From Alviniconcha marisindica (taxonomy: Eukaryota; Mollusca; Gastropoda; Provannidae), in assembly GCA_018857735.1 (NCBI GenBank), contig JABMCL010003290.1:124001-188000 (forward strand): 64,000 nt of DNA, read 5' to 3'. Shown here piece after piece: positions 22,602 through 33,545 of the stretch. The number at the start of each line of letters is the position of its first letter. The first letter of the stretch is position 1. A program made the position numbers and the translations under genes. A model generated the notes under the pieces. It did no database searches. It had not been told where the DNA came from and worked only from the letters and a program-made list of their open reading frames with translations.

Positions 22602-24739
22602 AGGACAAGTCCAAAGTTGGGGGTGATTTTTGACATGATTTTGCTTAAAGTTCGCTGAGAACAAAGATGTAGGTGAAATTGTGATCGGTATTTTCTGTCG
22701 TACCGAAAGCGTCGCCATGACACTGATAATCATGTGTACATATGCACACTACATCACTCTGGGGAGTCGCTGCAAAATGGCTAGTAACCACAGGGTAACC
22801 GACTTTGAAATAAATCCTGTTCGAATCTCCAAGGATGAAGCTCTGACACAATTGTCAGTAGCTGGGCGTTTGTTTATTTCCTCCTTGTTATTTCATCTTT
22901 CTCGAGCCTTGTTAGGTGTGTGGCGTTTCAGTCTTTTTCGTTCTGTTTACTCTAGCTTTCACAACAGGCTGGATCTCATCAGGGAGCCTGCCTTTTATTG
23001 GGTGTTTTATTTTATTTTCCCAATTTATCCTTGTTTGTTTCATCATATGTAAAAATGAAAAAGTTTTGTTCGTTTTAGTTCAATAGACTAGCAATTTCAT
23101 GGCCTCCTTGGGTTAGGGGTTGGGGTTGGGCTAGTTACCGGTTCTTGCCATTCACTGTTTTTTCTCTTGGCTTGCCCTTTTGTTTCTTGAGTTATATCGT
23201 TCATTTATGATGTACGAGTGAGGGGGGTAGTCTCAATGTTTAACGAGACCACTCATTCTTTCTTTGTGTGGGGTAGTTCATGAGTATCTGTTGCCCTGCC
23301 GTGTTGTTGTCACTGCTAAGTGGGTTGTATTGTGTCCATGGATTACGTGTATCCAGCCTTTGTCCTGTTGCTCGCTGACATTACTTGCCCCTCTTTCTTT
23401 TCAGAAAGTGTTGTTGTTGTTTTCTCTCTCTCTTTTCTCCATCTTTTTCACCATGCGTTCCTTCTTTTTTGTCTTAGGTTTATTGGCCATTTCGTACCTG
23501 CTTGTTAGCTTGCCTGATTAGGGCAGCAATTTTGTATTTCTCTTGTCGTCTGCATTTGTTTACATCCCGATGCTTTGTCATCGGTAGTCCTGATTAACGT
23601 TTTGCTTTATCAGTCTGCAGCCTTTGTTTTTTTAGATGGAAGCCGGGTTAATGAGGGGTTAGTTTAGAGTTAGTTATGGTTAGTTTGGCTTTCCATCTGT
23701 TTGTCGTTGGCACAGTTATTTTTGCTCTGTGCTCTTATGACTGTAGTCATCCACTCCTTTGTTGCAGACAGTAGTCTATTAGACTGTTGTGATTTGGTGG
23801 TGTTTTTTCCACCTTATGCTTGCAGGTAGGCAACCATTTGGGTTTTGAGGTGGCTTCAGCTGTTATGTTTCTTTCATTTGGTGTCAGCTGTTTGCTTGCC
23901 TGATTAGGGCAGCCATTTTTCGTTTGCCACCAGCATTTGTGGTTTGGTCTTTCTTTCACTTTGTCACAGGCATTTGTGGTCTGTTCTTTCTTTCTTTGCC
24001 ACAGGCATTTGTGTACAGTCTCTTTCTTTCACGGCTTTTCTGCCGTAGGCATTTGTATTAGACTTTTTGTCTTTGCCTTGTTAGCACTTGTTTCAGGGTA
24101 TCAGTGTATCTCTCAATTTTTGGTATCATGCTAGGCACTTGCTGCTTGTCAGCTTCATCCTTGGAGATTTGAACTGGAATTTTTTCCAAGTTGATTACCC
24201 TGTAGACAGCCCTACAAATTCCACTTTGAAGCAAACCCCATTTGGTATTCCACCATAAAGTTTATGAAATCGCACTCAGCGAAGTGCTCGCTACACAAAT
24301 GGGCGTGACTGAGGCACAGCATCAAAGTCAGCTCGTTTGAATTGTACAAATTTGACCCATTTTCGCTTCACAGCGGGTCGATTCCGCGGGAACTGGTGCA
24401 TAGTTATGCTTTGGGTTGCTTGTGAGTTGTTACAGTTTGCTGCAACACAGTAGGCTGGCATGGTTAGAGCTTTTTGTTGACCACACACATACACATTCAA
24501 TGAACAATCTAAGATGGCAACCGCACTGACTCCCCAGACTGACGTCACTTCCGAGAAAGTCACGTGACTGATGGAGAACCCAAGACAGCAGTCTCGGCCA
24601 GCCAACAGAAAATAAAATCAATTAAAAACCAACATTTTTATTTTTTATTTTTTTATTTTCATTTAATCTTAAACCTGTGACTCATTTGTCAATCATTTTG
24701 ATGGTCATTTTGCATACTTAAAAACCTTGGACTTTTCCT
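22602..24739 (+). mobile_element. Kolobok-like element A (TTAA target duplication, THAP relic)
   Basis: A 2138-bp insert with TTAA at both edges (22598-22601, 24740-24743). The inverted ends start AGGACAAGTCCAA and, at the far end, AGGAAAAGTCCAAGG on the reverse strand. Excising it together with one TTAA rejoins the LINE endonuclease in frame (LVHLGLHLSIVPKID). Inside are a THAP relic on the minus strand at 24461-24200, and a roughly 40-bp tandem motif (catttgtg ... tttctttc) at 23926-24050. TTAA duplication, AGG termini and THAP together fit the Kolobok superfamily. No catalytic transposase domain was recognised, so it is non-autonomous. Confidence 0.75.
24200..24461 (-). pseudogene. THAP zinc-finger relic in element A
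   Basis: The minus-strand ORF starts MPAYCVAANCNNSQATQS, continues ITMHQFPRNRPAVKRKWVKF and VQFKRADFDAVPQSR, then loses frame at PFV, where the copy at 35.7 kb reads CSEHFAECDF. The pattern C-x4-C ... C-x2-H with the FP and W-V positions is the THAP DNA-binding domain (C2CH). In an active transposon this would be the N-terminal DNA-binding part of the transposase. The frameshift is a 2-bp loss at 24290-24296. Confidence 0.75.
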
Positions 24740-24743
24740 TTAA

Positions 24744-25957
24744 GCATTGTCCCTAAAATTGATTCCAAACATATGCCAGTAAAAATGAGTTCACAGCTTC
24801 CAAGTACGGTGAGTGGTACTGATGCTAAGCCAAAAACATATAAGGTTCAAAAGTACATTTGGAATACAGAAAAACAACAATATTTTGACACTTGTTCATC
24901 AAAGGATGTTTCTTCTCTGTTTAAAGGTGCCATTGGCTTAACTGATGTAGATATTGAGGCTGCACTTTCCAAATTCATTAATGGGATCCGTAAAGCTGGG
25001 CACTGTATGCAAAGAACCGTTACAGTTGGTAAAGATAAAGGTAGCCCTTGGTTTGATGGTGAGTGTAAAAATAAACAACACCTCATACGGCAGTCTTTGA
25101 GACGATATCACTAATCAAACAGAACTGATGCTAGGGGCCAGAGGATTGCTTACACAGAACAAAGGCAAGAGTACAAATGCTTCTTGAAAGAAAAGAAAGC
25201 AGAGCATAAAAGAAAGATTATTAAAATTCTTGAGGATAGTGGAAAAGACCCCAGACAGTTCTGGAGTACAATTAAATCTGTTATCAACAAAGGTTCAGTG
25301 CCTAGTACAATGACTTCTGATGAATGGTTTTATCACTTTTACAAAGTTTTTAATTTGGACTATACTGCTGTAGAAACTAGTGTTGGCGACAGCATCACAA
25401 ATGAGGTTGATACAGAACTATATGGCATTAGAGGGTGGCATAACACAGCAAGAGGTGCTTGATGCCATTAGAGCCTTAAAGAATAATAAAGCCCCAAGTC
25501 CGGATGGCCTTAGTAGTGAATTTTATAAGTATGCAGCTCCTTGTGTTGTTGAGTGTAAGAGTACTTTAATAAGCTTTTTGATACAGGAACGTTCCCGTTA
25601 GGTTGGTCTGAAGCTGTAATTCAACCAATACATAAGAAACGGGACATCAATTCTCCCGACAACTACAGGGGTATTTCTATCCTTAATGTTAGTGGAAAAC
25701 TGTACAGCTATATTTTAAATAAGCGTTTAACAACATGGCTTAAGGATAATAGATTGATAAATGAAACACAAGCTCGATTTAGAAAGGGTTATAGTACAAT
25801 CGATCATTTTTTTACTCTTTTGGCCATGATACAGAAGCAATTGCTAACTCATGGCAAGCTGTATGCTGCCTTTATAGACTTCAAAAAAGCCTTTGTTTTC
25901 GTTGATAGGAATCATCTCTGGAATGTACTTCAAAAAAATGGTAAGAAGGGAAAATAT
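24744..25957 (+). pseudogene. 2A-bearing LINE ORF2: endonuclease end and RT first part
   Basis: Resumes after element A with SIVPKIDSKHMPV, corresponding to the endonuclease S-D-H-x-P motif with Lys in place of Asp. Then come KQHLIRQSLRRYH, KDPRQFWSTIKSVINKG, IRALKNNKAPSPDGLSSEFY, WSEAVIQPIHKKRDINSPDN followed by YRGISIL, the ARFRKGYSTIDH motif and FIDFKKAFVFVDRNHLW (palm motif). It is cut at 25957 by an L2 LINE, and has frameshifts near 25110, 25440 and 25590. Confidence 0.82.
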
Positions 25958-27152
25958 CACAGTACCAAAACTGCTGTTTTGAGTGTACTAGAGGGCCTCC
26001 TTACAAAGTCTGATCAGAAACTTGTGTCAATACTTGCACTGTTGGATCTGAATGCTGCTTTTGACACCCTTGACCATGCCATCCTATTAAGATGACTTGA
26101 GAGCACTTTTGGAATCTTGGGATTACCACTGTCTTGGTTTGAGTCGTACCTAAGTGATAGGACGCAGTCTGTTGTGGTTGATGGTTTGATGTCCAATACC
26201 AATACCAATACCAATACCCCTTGTCTTCAGTGTTCCTCAGGGATCGGTCCTCGGACCTGTACTATTCACCCTGTATTCACAACCCCTGTCTGATGTCATA
26301 GCATGTCACAGCTGTGACTATCACAAGTACGCTGATGACACAGAAATCTCTGACAGTGCACCACCTAGCGATTTCACTTCTGCTCAGTCCAACATTCAAT
26401 CCTGTATAAGCGATACCTTGTCATGGATGCAAAGCAACAAACTGAAGCTTAACACAGAAAAAACTGAGATGATGCTTGTAGGTTCATCAGTGCATATCAG
26501 TTCGGTCGGCTGCGAGTCTGCAGAAATAGATGGAAGTTGCATTCCTTTCCAGACCACTGTTACGTACCTTGGAGTGCATCTTGACCAGACACTGTCAATG
26601 AAACAACACATAAGTAGCCTCTGCCGCACTACGTTTCTCGCACTCAGGAGAATTGCCTCTATCCGTCCGTTCCTCTCTAACAGTTCCACAGAAAAGCTCG
26701 TTGCGTCTATGATCACGTCAAGATTGGACTACTGCAATGCTACGTTCGCAGGAGTAGCCAATGAACAAATTGCACCCATACAAAAGATCCAGAACAACGC
26801 CGCACAGCTCATCTTGAAAAAATTGAAGCAGTCAGTACAAGCTTGCAACGCTTGATTTCCGTCACTTTGACGGCACTCTTCCGCCATACCTGTCTTCTTC
26901 TCTCTGCACATATCAACCATCGCGCTCCCTTCATTCTTCGACAGTAAGACTGCTCAAAATTCCAAAAAACACACTGAAAACCTTCGGTGAACGTTCTTTT
27001 GGCTACATTGCTCCGACTGTCTGGAACTCGCTGCCAGCCGACCTGAGAGCTTCTCCCTCCCTCCCAACTTTCAAAGTTAACCTAAAAACGCATTTTTCCC
27101 CGCCAAGCCTTCTGATTGATTTGTACATGCCAACCGCTACCTGTTTCATATT

Positions 27153-27214
<62 letters not shown>

Positions 27215-27480
27215 GTGTGTGCATATGTGTCAGTTGGGGGTGGGGGTGGGGACTGTGAGAGATGGAATTAAGGGTAGGTAGTAATATAATGATTCATTTT
27301 CTTTATATATTGCTGTTTCTCATATGGCACATGTACTTGTATATTATACATTTGTTAGTTGTCATAATTATATGTATTATGTTTGTGAAACTTAGAAAAT
27401 GTTGGAGAATGTAAAGTGCAGTGAGTTTGGGTACACCAGAGAATAGCGCTATACAAAAGTTATCTATTATTATTATTATT
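25958..27480 (+). mobile_element. L2-type LINE inserted in the 2A-bearing LINE
   Basis: A 5'-truncated L2 that begins STKTAVLSVLEGLLTKSDQK and continues LALLDLNAAFDTLDHAILL, GLPLSWFESYLSDRTQSVVV, the [23 protein letters not shown] (26418-26855) and the C-terminal SFGYIAPTVWNSLPADLR-like region. Its 3' end is gagaatagcgctatacaaaa plus an ATT microsatellite. Internal oddities are an (AATACC)4 run at 26197-26219 inside the RT and a 57-bp TG run at 27156-27212. The host LINE reading resumes immediately after the tail (RAVKSMYSVVEARV). Confidence 0.85.
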
Positions 27481-28549
27481 ATAGAGCTGTAAAAAGTATG
27501 TATAGTGTTGTAGAAGCAAGGGTGTGCATCGGTGGCAACCTCACAGAACTGTTTATGTGTCCTCGAGGATTGAAATGGGGAAATATGCAGCCCAATTTTG
27601 TTTTTTTGCTTTTCATTAATGAACTTGCAAATGAGATAATACAAAAAGGTAAACATGGTATAGATCTCTATTCCCTGATCTAATTCAGATATTGATCATG
27701 CTTTTTGCAGATGACATGATACTTTCGTCAATGTTAATGACACTGCAAATAACCTTGGTCTTGTTGTAAATCTTAGCAAGTCGAACGTTGTTGTTTTCAG
27801 AAATGGTGGACATCTCGCTTTAAGAGAGAAGTGGTTCTACAATGAAACAAGACTTGCAGTCGTTAATCAATATAAATACTTGGGTGTGATATTTTCTATG
27901 GGACTAACATTTTTCTACTGACTCGAAGATATGGCCAGCAGAGCCAAAAAGGGAGTCATACGTATTCTGAAGCTTTTGTGGACTCTAGCCGAGCAGTCAC
28001 CAACATTATTCTTTAGACTTTTTGATTGTCAAATTCAGCCCATGTTTACCTATGTGGCTGACCACTGCACAATTGAAAGAGTGCATTTATTTGCTGATTG
28101 TTAGTACAAGAAAACCTAGTGCACTAGTTTATGGAGAAACTGGGAGATGCCCTCTTTACATAATAACTTATGTAAAATGCATTAGATATTAGTTAAACCT
28201 TGTGAGAATGCCAGAGAACCACCTTTCCATAAAGGCATATAAAATGCTTTACGCTTTGCATTCTAAGAATAACTGGGTGTCACATGTGTGCTTTACGTTG
28301 TACCAATACGGGTTTGGATTTGTCCGGGAAAACCAAGGTGTGTGTGATGTGAGTAACTTTATAGTGAATTTAGGCAGAGGCTGGTTGATTGTTTTCTTCA
28401 AGAATGGCATAGTGGTATGGTTCCAAGGGATTGCCTTGCTTTCCACTCCTCATTCAAACAAAGCCATTCCCTTGCCGATTATTTGTGTACTATAAAGAAA
28501 GCTGTTCTAAGAAGGAACTTGATCAGATTTAGACTAGGAGTGTCTCCTC
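27481..28549 (+). pseudogene. 2A-bearing LINE ORF2: RT second part
   Basis: Frames read MYSVVEARVCIGGNLTELFM, CPRGLKWGN, LFADDMIL (catalytic FADD at about 27700), VNLSKSNVVVFRNGGH, NQYKYLGVIFS and VYGETGRCPLYI. Then come KAYKMLYALHSKNNWVSHV, YGFGFVRENQG and LRRNLIRFRLGVSP. This closing region is typical of a LINE lineage common in molluscs whose clade I cannot fix. It is cut at 28549 inside GVSPL-K by another TTAA element and carries multiple frameshifts. Confidence 0.8.
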
Positions 28550-28553
28550 TTAA

Positions 28554-30537
28554 AGGGCCCCTGAACACTGATTTTGACCGATTTTAGCTTCAGATCTCCT
28601 CTTTGGTATATTCCACCAACTAAATATTTTCACACAGTAAATACAGGTATATATCCCGTGCCTCAGTACTAATTTCATGTTTTTCAAGTGTCTTAAATGC
28701 TTATGAATCGCAAAACAAGACCAATATGTCACGGCAGAATGGGCAAGGGAAATAACTGCTGCAGCTGCATGATCGCGCGTGTTTTGGCCGAGGGTTTACT
28801 TGGAGCCGTAAAGTCAAAGGCTAATCGTGATGTCATGATAAGACTTGACTGCCACTGGCATTGTTGCTGCTACAGTTTCAGTGCACAAAACTCCAAATAT
28901 TTTTACGGAAAAAAGTTTGAAATGGCAACTGGAATACAGCCATTCCAGTACGAGCCAATTGTGGATATCAATTTTGGCATCGACTGGGAGAGTTCAAGTG
29001 ACGAAGAAGTGTCATGAGAATAGTGGTGGTTATGCTTGTGTTAATTGTATATTGTGATGTGTGTTGCGTACTTCTTAAGTGTTAATCTTTTACGCATTTT
29101 TTACACTGTCTTTGTGGCTTTATGTGTGGCACCCACATTTTCCTTTGAAGGAATAAAGAAGTTCTTGACTTGATTTGACATATAAGAGCACAGAAGCAAA
29201 AATTACTGCCAACGACAAACAGATGGAAAGCCAAACTAACCATAACTAACCCCTCACTAACCCGGCCTCCGTCTAGAAACACAATGGCTGCAGACTGATA
29301 AAACAAATCGCTAATCAGGACTACCGATGACATAGCATCAGGATGTAAACAAATGCAGATGAAAAGACAAATGCAAAATGGCTGCCCTAATCAGGCAAGC
29401 TAACAGTGGGTATGAAATGCCCAATAAGCCAAAGATAAAAAGAAAGACATATGGTGGAAGAGAAGAGAGAGAAAACAAAACAACAACAACAAACAATCAC
29501 TTTCAGAAAAGAAAGAGGAGGCAGAAAATGTCAGCGAGCAATGTGACAAAGGCTGGATACACGTAATCTGTGCACACGATACAACCCACTTAGCAGTGAC
29601 AACAACACTGCGGGGCAGCAGACACTCATGAACTACCCCACACAAAGAAAGACTGAGCGGTCTTATTAAACATCGAGACTACCACCATCGCTCATACATC
29701 GTAAATGAACGACATAACTCGAGAAACAAAAGGGAAAATAAAATAACACACCCAATAAAAGGCAGGCTCCCTGATGAGGTCTAGCCTGTTGTGAAAGCTA
29801 GAGTAAACACAACGAAAAAGACCGAAACGCCACGTACCTAACAAGGCTAGAGAAAGATGGAATGACAAAGAAGAAATAAATAAAGGCCCAACTACTGGCA
29901 ATGGCTTCACCCTTGGAGATTCGAACTGGAAAAAAATTCAAAGCTGGTTAATTACCCTGTGGACACCCCTACAGACATGTATTTGAGCCCAAACTGATTG
30001 CTCAGCAGTGTGCTATTTGTGAAGCATTTTTTTCCAAATGCTTTGAGCAGAGCACATCGTGGTGTTCTGGTTCCCACTTCTTTGTGGCTACTGTCCCATC
30101 GATTCATTGCCACTTGCCACTGTCGTTTTCTGGCTTCATTTTTTAAAAGGAAAAGCATGGAAAGAAAACTCCTTTGTCAACTTTTCACTGCAACCAACTG
30201 CAGCACACTCGCTCGGCATGCTTTAAAATTTGCCAGACTATTTTCAATTCAAGTTTGTTCAAGTCGTTACTGAGCCATGTGGGTCAGTTGTCTTGTCTTG
30301 ACGTCATGGAGGTCACATGACCGAAACCCGGGATTTTCAGCTGCAGATGACACAGCTGCTCAAAGCGTCGTGTTTATTTTCATTCAAATCAATACTTTAA
30401 CTTTTCATTCAAATCAATACTTTAACGTACCTCAGGAAAATGTCAATGTATGAAATGAACAGTGTGTATGTTAAACTTGATTTATATAGTACGATGCAAG
30501 TGATATTTACAACTTAAAATCAGTGTTCAGGGGCCCT
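28554..30537 (-). mobile_element. Kolobok-like element C (TTAA target duplication, THAP relic)
   Basis: A 1984-bp insert between TTAA copies (28550-28553 and 30538-30541) with perfect 22-bp inverted ends (AGGGCCCCTGAACACTGATT...). Removing it with one TTAA rejoins GVSPL to KAHRLR, in frame with the LINE. A THAP relic lies at 30219-29990 on the minus strand. The internal stretch at about 29180-29960 is nearly the same as the interior of elements A, B and D, although the terminal repeats are different. Confidence 0.78.
29990..30219 (-). pseudogene. THAP zinc-finger relic in element C
   Basis: Starts MPSECAAVGCSEKLTKEFSF, then HAFPF, and after a one-base slip RKRQWQVAMNRWDSS, and after another slip LCSKHLEKNASQIAHC. 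C-x4-C, FHAFP, the W-x-V-A-M-N-R stretch and C-S-x-H are THAP positions. The domain is clearly different in sequence from that in elements A and B, so it comes from a separate Kolobok lineage. Confidence 0.7.
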
Positions 30538-30541
30538 TTAA

Positions 30542-31330
30542 GGCCCACCGTCTACGATAGACAGATCACAATGAAATTTTACCATATACGGTGATGCTCT
30601 TCCAGGGATTATATTTGAGCATGCGCGTGAGCCTGCCAATAGCCAGTGCGGAGTTTCTTGCCAGCAGACAGAGTCTTTTTCTTTTTTTTATTCATTTTGT
30701 GTTTTTCTTGACTGCCTTGTTATTCTTGGATCTCTCTTGACGGATTATTTTGTGTACAGTGCTTTGTGATTACTTTGTGCTCACTGTGGTGTATATCGTT
30801 TGTGCATACCTCGCATTGTGTGTACATGTATTAAATCTTTTAGTTGCTGACCAGACAGTGCTCATTTTTCTCAAGTGGCCGCCATTGACACCGTTCAGTC
30901 CCCAGCTTTGCGCTCAGAGGCTTTGGTAAGCACTTTGCCCCTAACAGGAGGCCTGCTACCTCAACGGTGATACTTGGGCTTGATTTTGTTTCATTTTTTT
31001 GTCATAAACAGCCTGTTTTTAAAGTATGGCTGATACGCCACTGGTGCCAGAAGACAGCTCAGGCCAGGGAGGGGACGGTTCCACCCCAAACCTTTGTGCC
31101 ACGGTGGCATCCACGTAGCAAGCCATTCTCAGCCTGGCTAAGAACCTGGAGACGTGGCCCCCTTCCCACAGCCGCTCACAACCATCCCAGCAAAGAGAAT
31201 TGGACTTGGAATCATCCAATTCCGACAGTGAGGGGGAGGTGGTCCCAAAGCGCAGGAAGATCACACCACAGGAACACCTGAGTGTTATATGGGTCTGGGC
31301 AAGGACTTCTTTTTATGCAGGTGCTACAAC
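30542..31330 (+). other. End of the 2A-bearing LINE and an unclassified gag-like relic
   Basis: The LINE reading KAHRLR at 30542 ends at a stop soon after. From 31025 the frame MADTPLVPEDSSGQGGDGST, an in-frame TAG, then SQPSQQRELDLESSNSDSEG and EVVPKRRKIT resembles the N-terminal part of retroelement ORF1/gag proteins such as DIRS. There is no match good enough to name. A short match, ACGGTGAT at about 30590 and 30964, might be repeat edges. Confidence 0.25.
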
Positions 31331-32400
31331 CAAATAAAGTTGTTTAGTTGATGTATGACATTGTTTCCACCAATGAAAGTATGTCATTCACTGAAACAAT
31401 AAAAGTGAATAAGTTTCTGAAGTTGTTATTGTCTTGTGGTTCTTTATTTGCATGCACAAATTAGAACAAGGATTGCTGCCTTCCACAACAAAATATGCCA
31501 GACCACATGGTAGATATCCGAGTACCTTGACCATCAAAGTATACAGTTCAGGTTGTCTGCAAGTGAGCTGTTGCTGTCTGTGTCTGTGGTGCTGGTTCTA
31601 ATAAATGCACTATCCAGAATTCCAAATTGTGATGACCTTGTCTCTTAGCAACTCATTTATTATGAGAGAAAAAGGTGATTTTCCAAATATTATTTTATTG
31701 CCTGAAGTTTTAATGTGTTACAGCTTTCTGTTTCTCTCTGTCTGAAATGTGCAGACGCAGAAATATTAAGGTCCCCTCTGTTAAAAACCCTGAGCTGAGG
31801 AATGTCCTTCCTTAAAACTTATAAAAGCACAGAGTAGGTCAGAATATAGCCATGTATGCTTAGTCAGTGCCAGAATTTCTTCCTTGTCCTAATTTCCTCT
31901 TCCCTGGTCCATACACCTTCATTTTTTCCAAATCCTCTCCATAATTTTCAACTCCATTAGTCTTGGCTGAAGTGAATTCCCGCGTTAGCCTGCAAAATAA
32001 AATAAGTCACACTGCTCGTAGTCAATTGATTTAAGCAGGTTGTCAAGTTGAGTGCCTGCACATTATAAATAGGCACCAAAACAGGTGTTACTGTGCCTCA
32101 AAAAGGTGATTTAGACATACTTGTGATCTGATCAATTGTTCTTTAATTTTCACTGGGAATCTGTCCGGAAGTATCTTTTGCAGTTGTAAATAGTGAGATG
32201 TGCTAATTATTGACTGTTTTGGCTGGGATGTTTGCTATTGATTGTGTTCTGTGTAGAACAGTGAGCCAGCTTTTTACTTGTGTTTTGGTTCCTTGCATTT
32301 CAAACTGGTGTGAAGAAACTGACTATGACTGTCCTGAGGTGACCTTGTGCAGTTGACGAGACATACAAATCCAAGAACTAAATAACTTAAACATGTGCTA
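31331..32400. other. Intronic interval, nothing recognised
   Basis: No family-level coding signature, tandem repeat or terminal repeat seen by eye. Confidence 0.5.
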
Positions 32401-33200
32401 ACTTCCAGTCCTGTTATGGTGGATGAAATACATACAAGTATATACCAAATCTGAATGGCAATCACACATTATGCTACTTTATGAACAACCGCAGAATTTT
32501 GAAACAAAAGAACCCCCATCAGAAGGGAGTGATGTATCATGTAAGCTCCTCAAAAACGCAAGAACAGCAAATCTGTCAGCAACCAGACTGCTACCTGTTG
32601 CCCAATGGCAGATGTCTTTTTTTGTAAAAAGACTTGAATCACAAAGAAACAGATTGTTGACAAAATTAGTCAAATGTGTGACAAAAACAGCTGAGGACTC
32701 TGTCAAAGAAGCAACCACAAGAAAACACGATATGAGCACATCCTTTTGAAGGTGCAAGACATTGACTTGGCTTCTCAAGAAGCACATTACCATACCACCT
32801 GCCCGACAGACTACACTGAAGAGGATGACAGACACCAGGAAACTATCAAAGACACTAAAACCATTGAAGAGCAAGCTTCCAACAAGACCATATATTTTCA
32901 GTACATCGTTCAGTATGTTATGGGCAGAATTGTTTAGAGATGAACAGAAGACCACGTTAAGGGAAAAGTATGAAACTGGAACATTCCACATGTCTTCTCT
33001 GTAGAGGTAAATAAGTGACAGATGTCAACAAAATGTGTCAACACACCTCATCCTTGTTGAACAGTCACAATGCCACCAAGCAGAGATGCACTGATAATGC
33101 ACATCAAAAGGGCCAACTTTCAAGCACTCTTGGTATTCTGCAGTTAATGCAACTAGAACCATTCCTCGAGCAGATGGCCATGGCTGGCATACTGTGAATG
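32400..33200 (+). pseudogene. Relic of an uncharacterised zinc-binding protein (transposon-linked type)
   Basis: In-frame pieces read KLVKCVTKTAEDSVKEATTR, a shift, then DIDLASQEAHYHTTCPTDYT and EEDDRHQETIKDTKTIEEQ with ASNKTIYFQYIVQYVMG. A closing A-K/H-YH-x-x-C-x-x-DYT motif after a C-rich N-terminus recurs in uncharacterised multi-copy proteins of marine invertebrates, which are probably transposon-derived (recollection, not searched). The reading is broken at 32748 and 32937. Function unknown. Confidence 0.35.
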
Positions 33201-33437
33201 GAAAAGAGGGAGGTTTAGTGGATAGACGGTTTCTTCATGCCCCAAGAACTGGTTGAAATCCAGGTGGAGCAGCCCCAGCAGGAAGATGACTATCAAGAAT
33301 ACACAGAGCTTGAGAATCTATATGGCTTTGGGTCTGACATAATGTCTAAGCTGGACATGCAGTGTCACTTAAAGTAAGGGACATTCAGGTTTGGCAACCA
33401 TCTAGGACACCAGCTTTGGTACCTGTGGCTGGGAAAA

Positions 33438-33545
33438 ATACACTCACTCCATAATGATAAGCAATAAGAAATAAGGTGATGAAGTGATGCTTACATCACT
33501 TCATCACCTTATTTCTTATTGCTTATCATTATGGAGTGAGTGTAT
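33438..33545. repeat. Perfect 52-bp palindrome with 4-nt loop
   Basis: The arms 33438-33489 and 33494-33545 are exact reverse complements, separated by ctta. It begins atacactcactccataatga. The flanks are unrelated, except that tatggagtgagt is repeated once just after the right arm. The arm sequence was not found elsewhere in the window. Confidence 0.95.

Noticed and set aside
22681..24134. Host protein genes in element A (frames such as 22681-23052 and 23264-23521)
   Set aside because: The same frames recur in the mobile copies at 29.4, 36.5 and 53.7 kb, so they belong to the repeat. They have no recognised domain.
28554..30537. Classification of the TTAA elements A-C as piggyBac
   Set aside because: Their ends start AGG rather than CCY, and they carry THAP domains. 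Both fit Kolobok better, though no catalytic domain is present to prove it.
30590..31330. A complete LTR or DIRS retrotransposon
   Set aside because: Only a short gag-like frame with a stop, and a weak 8-bp match at possible edges. No protease, RT or integrase follows.
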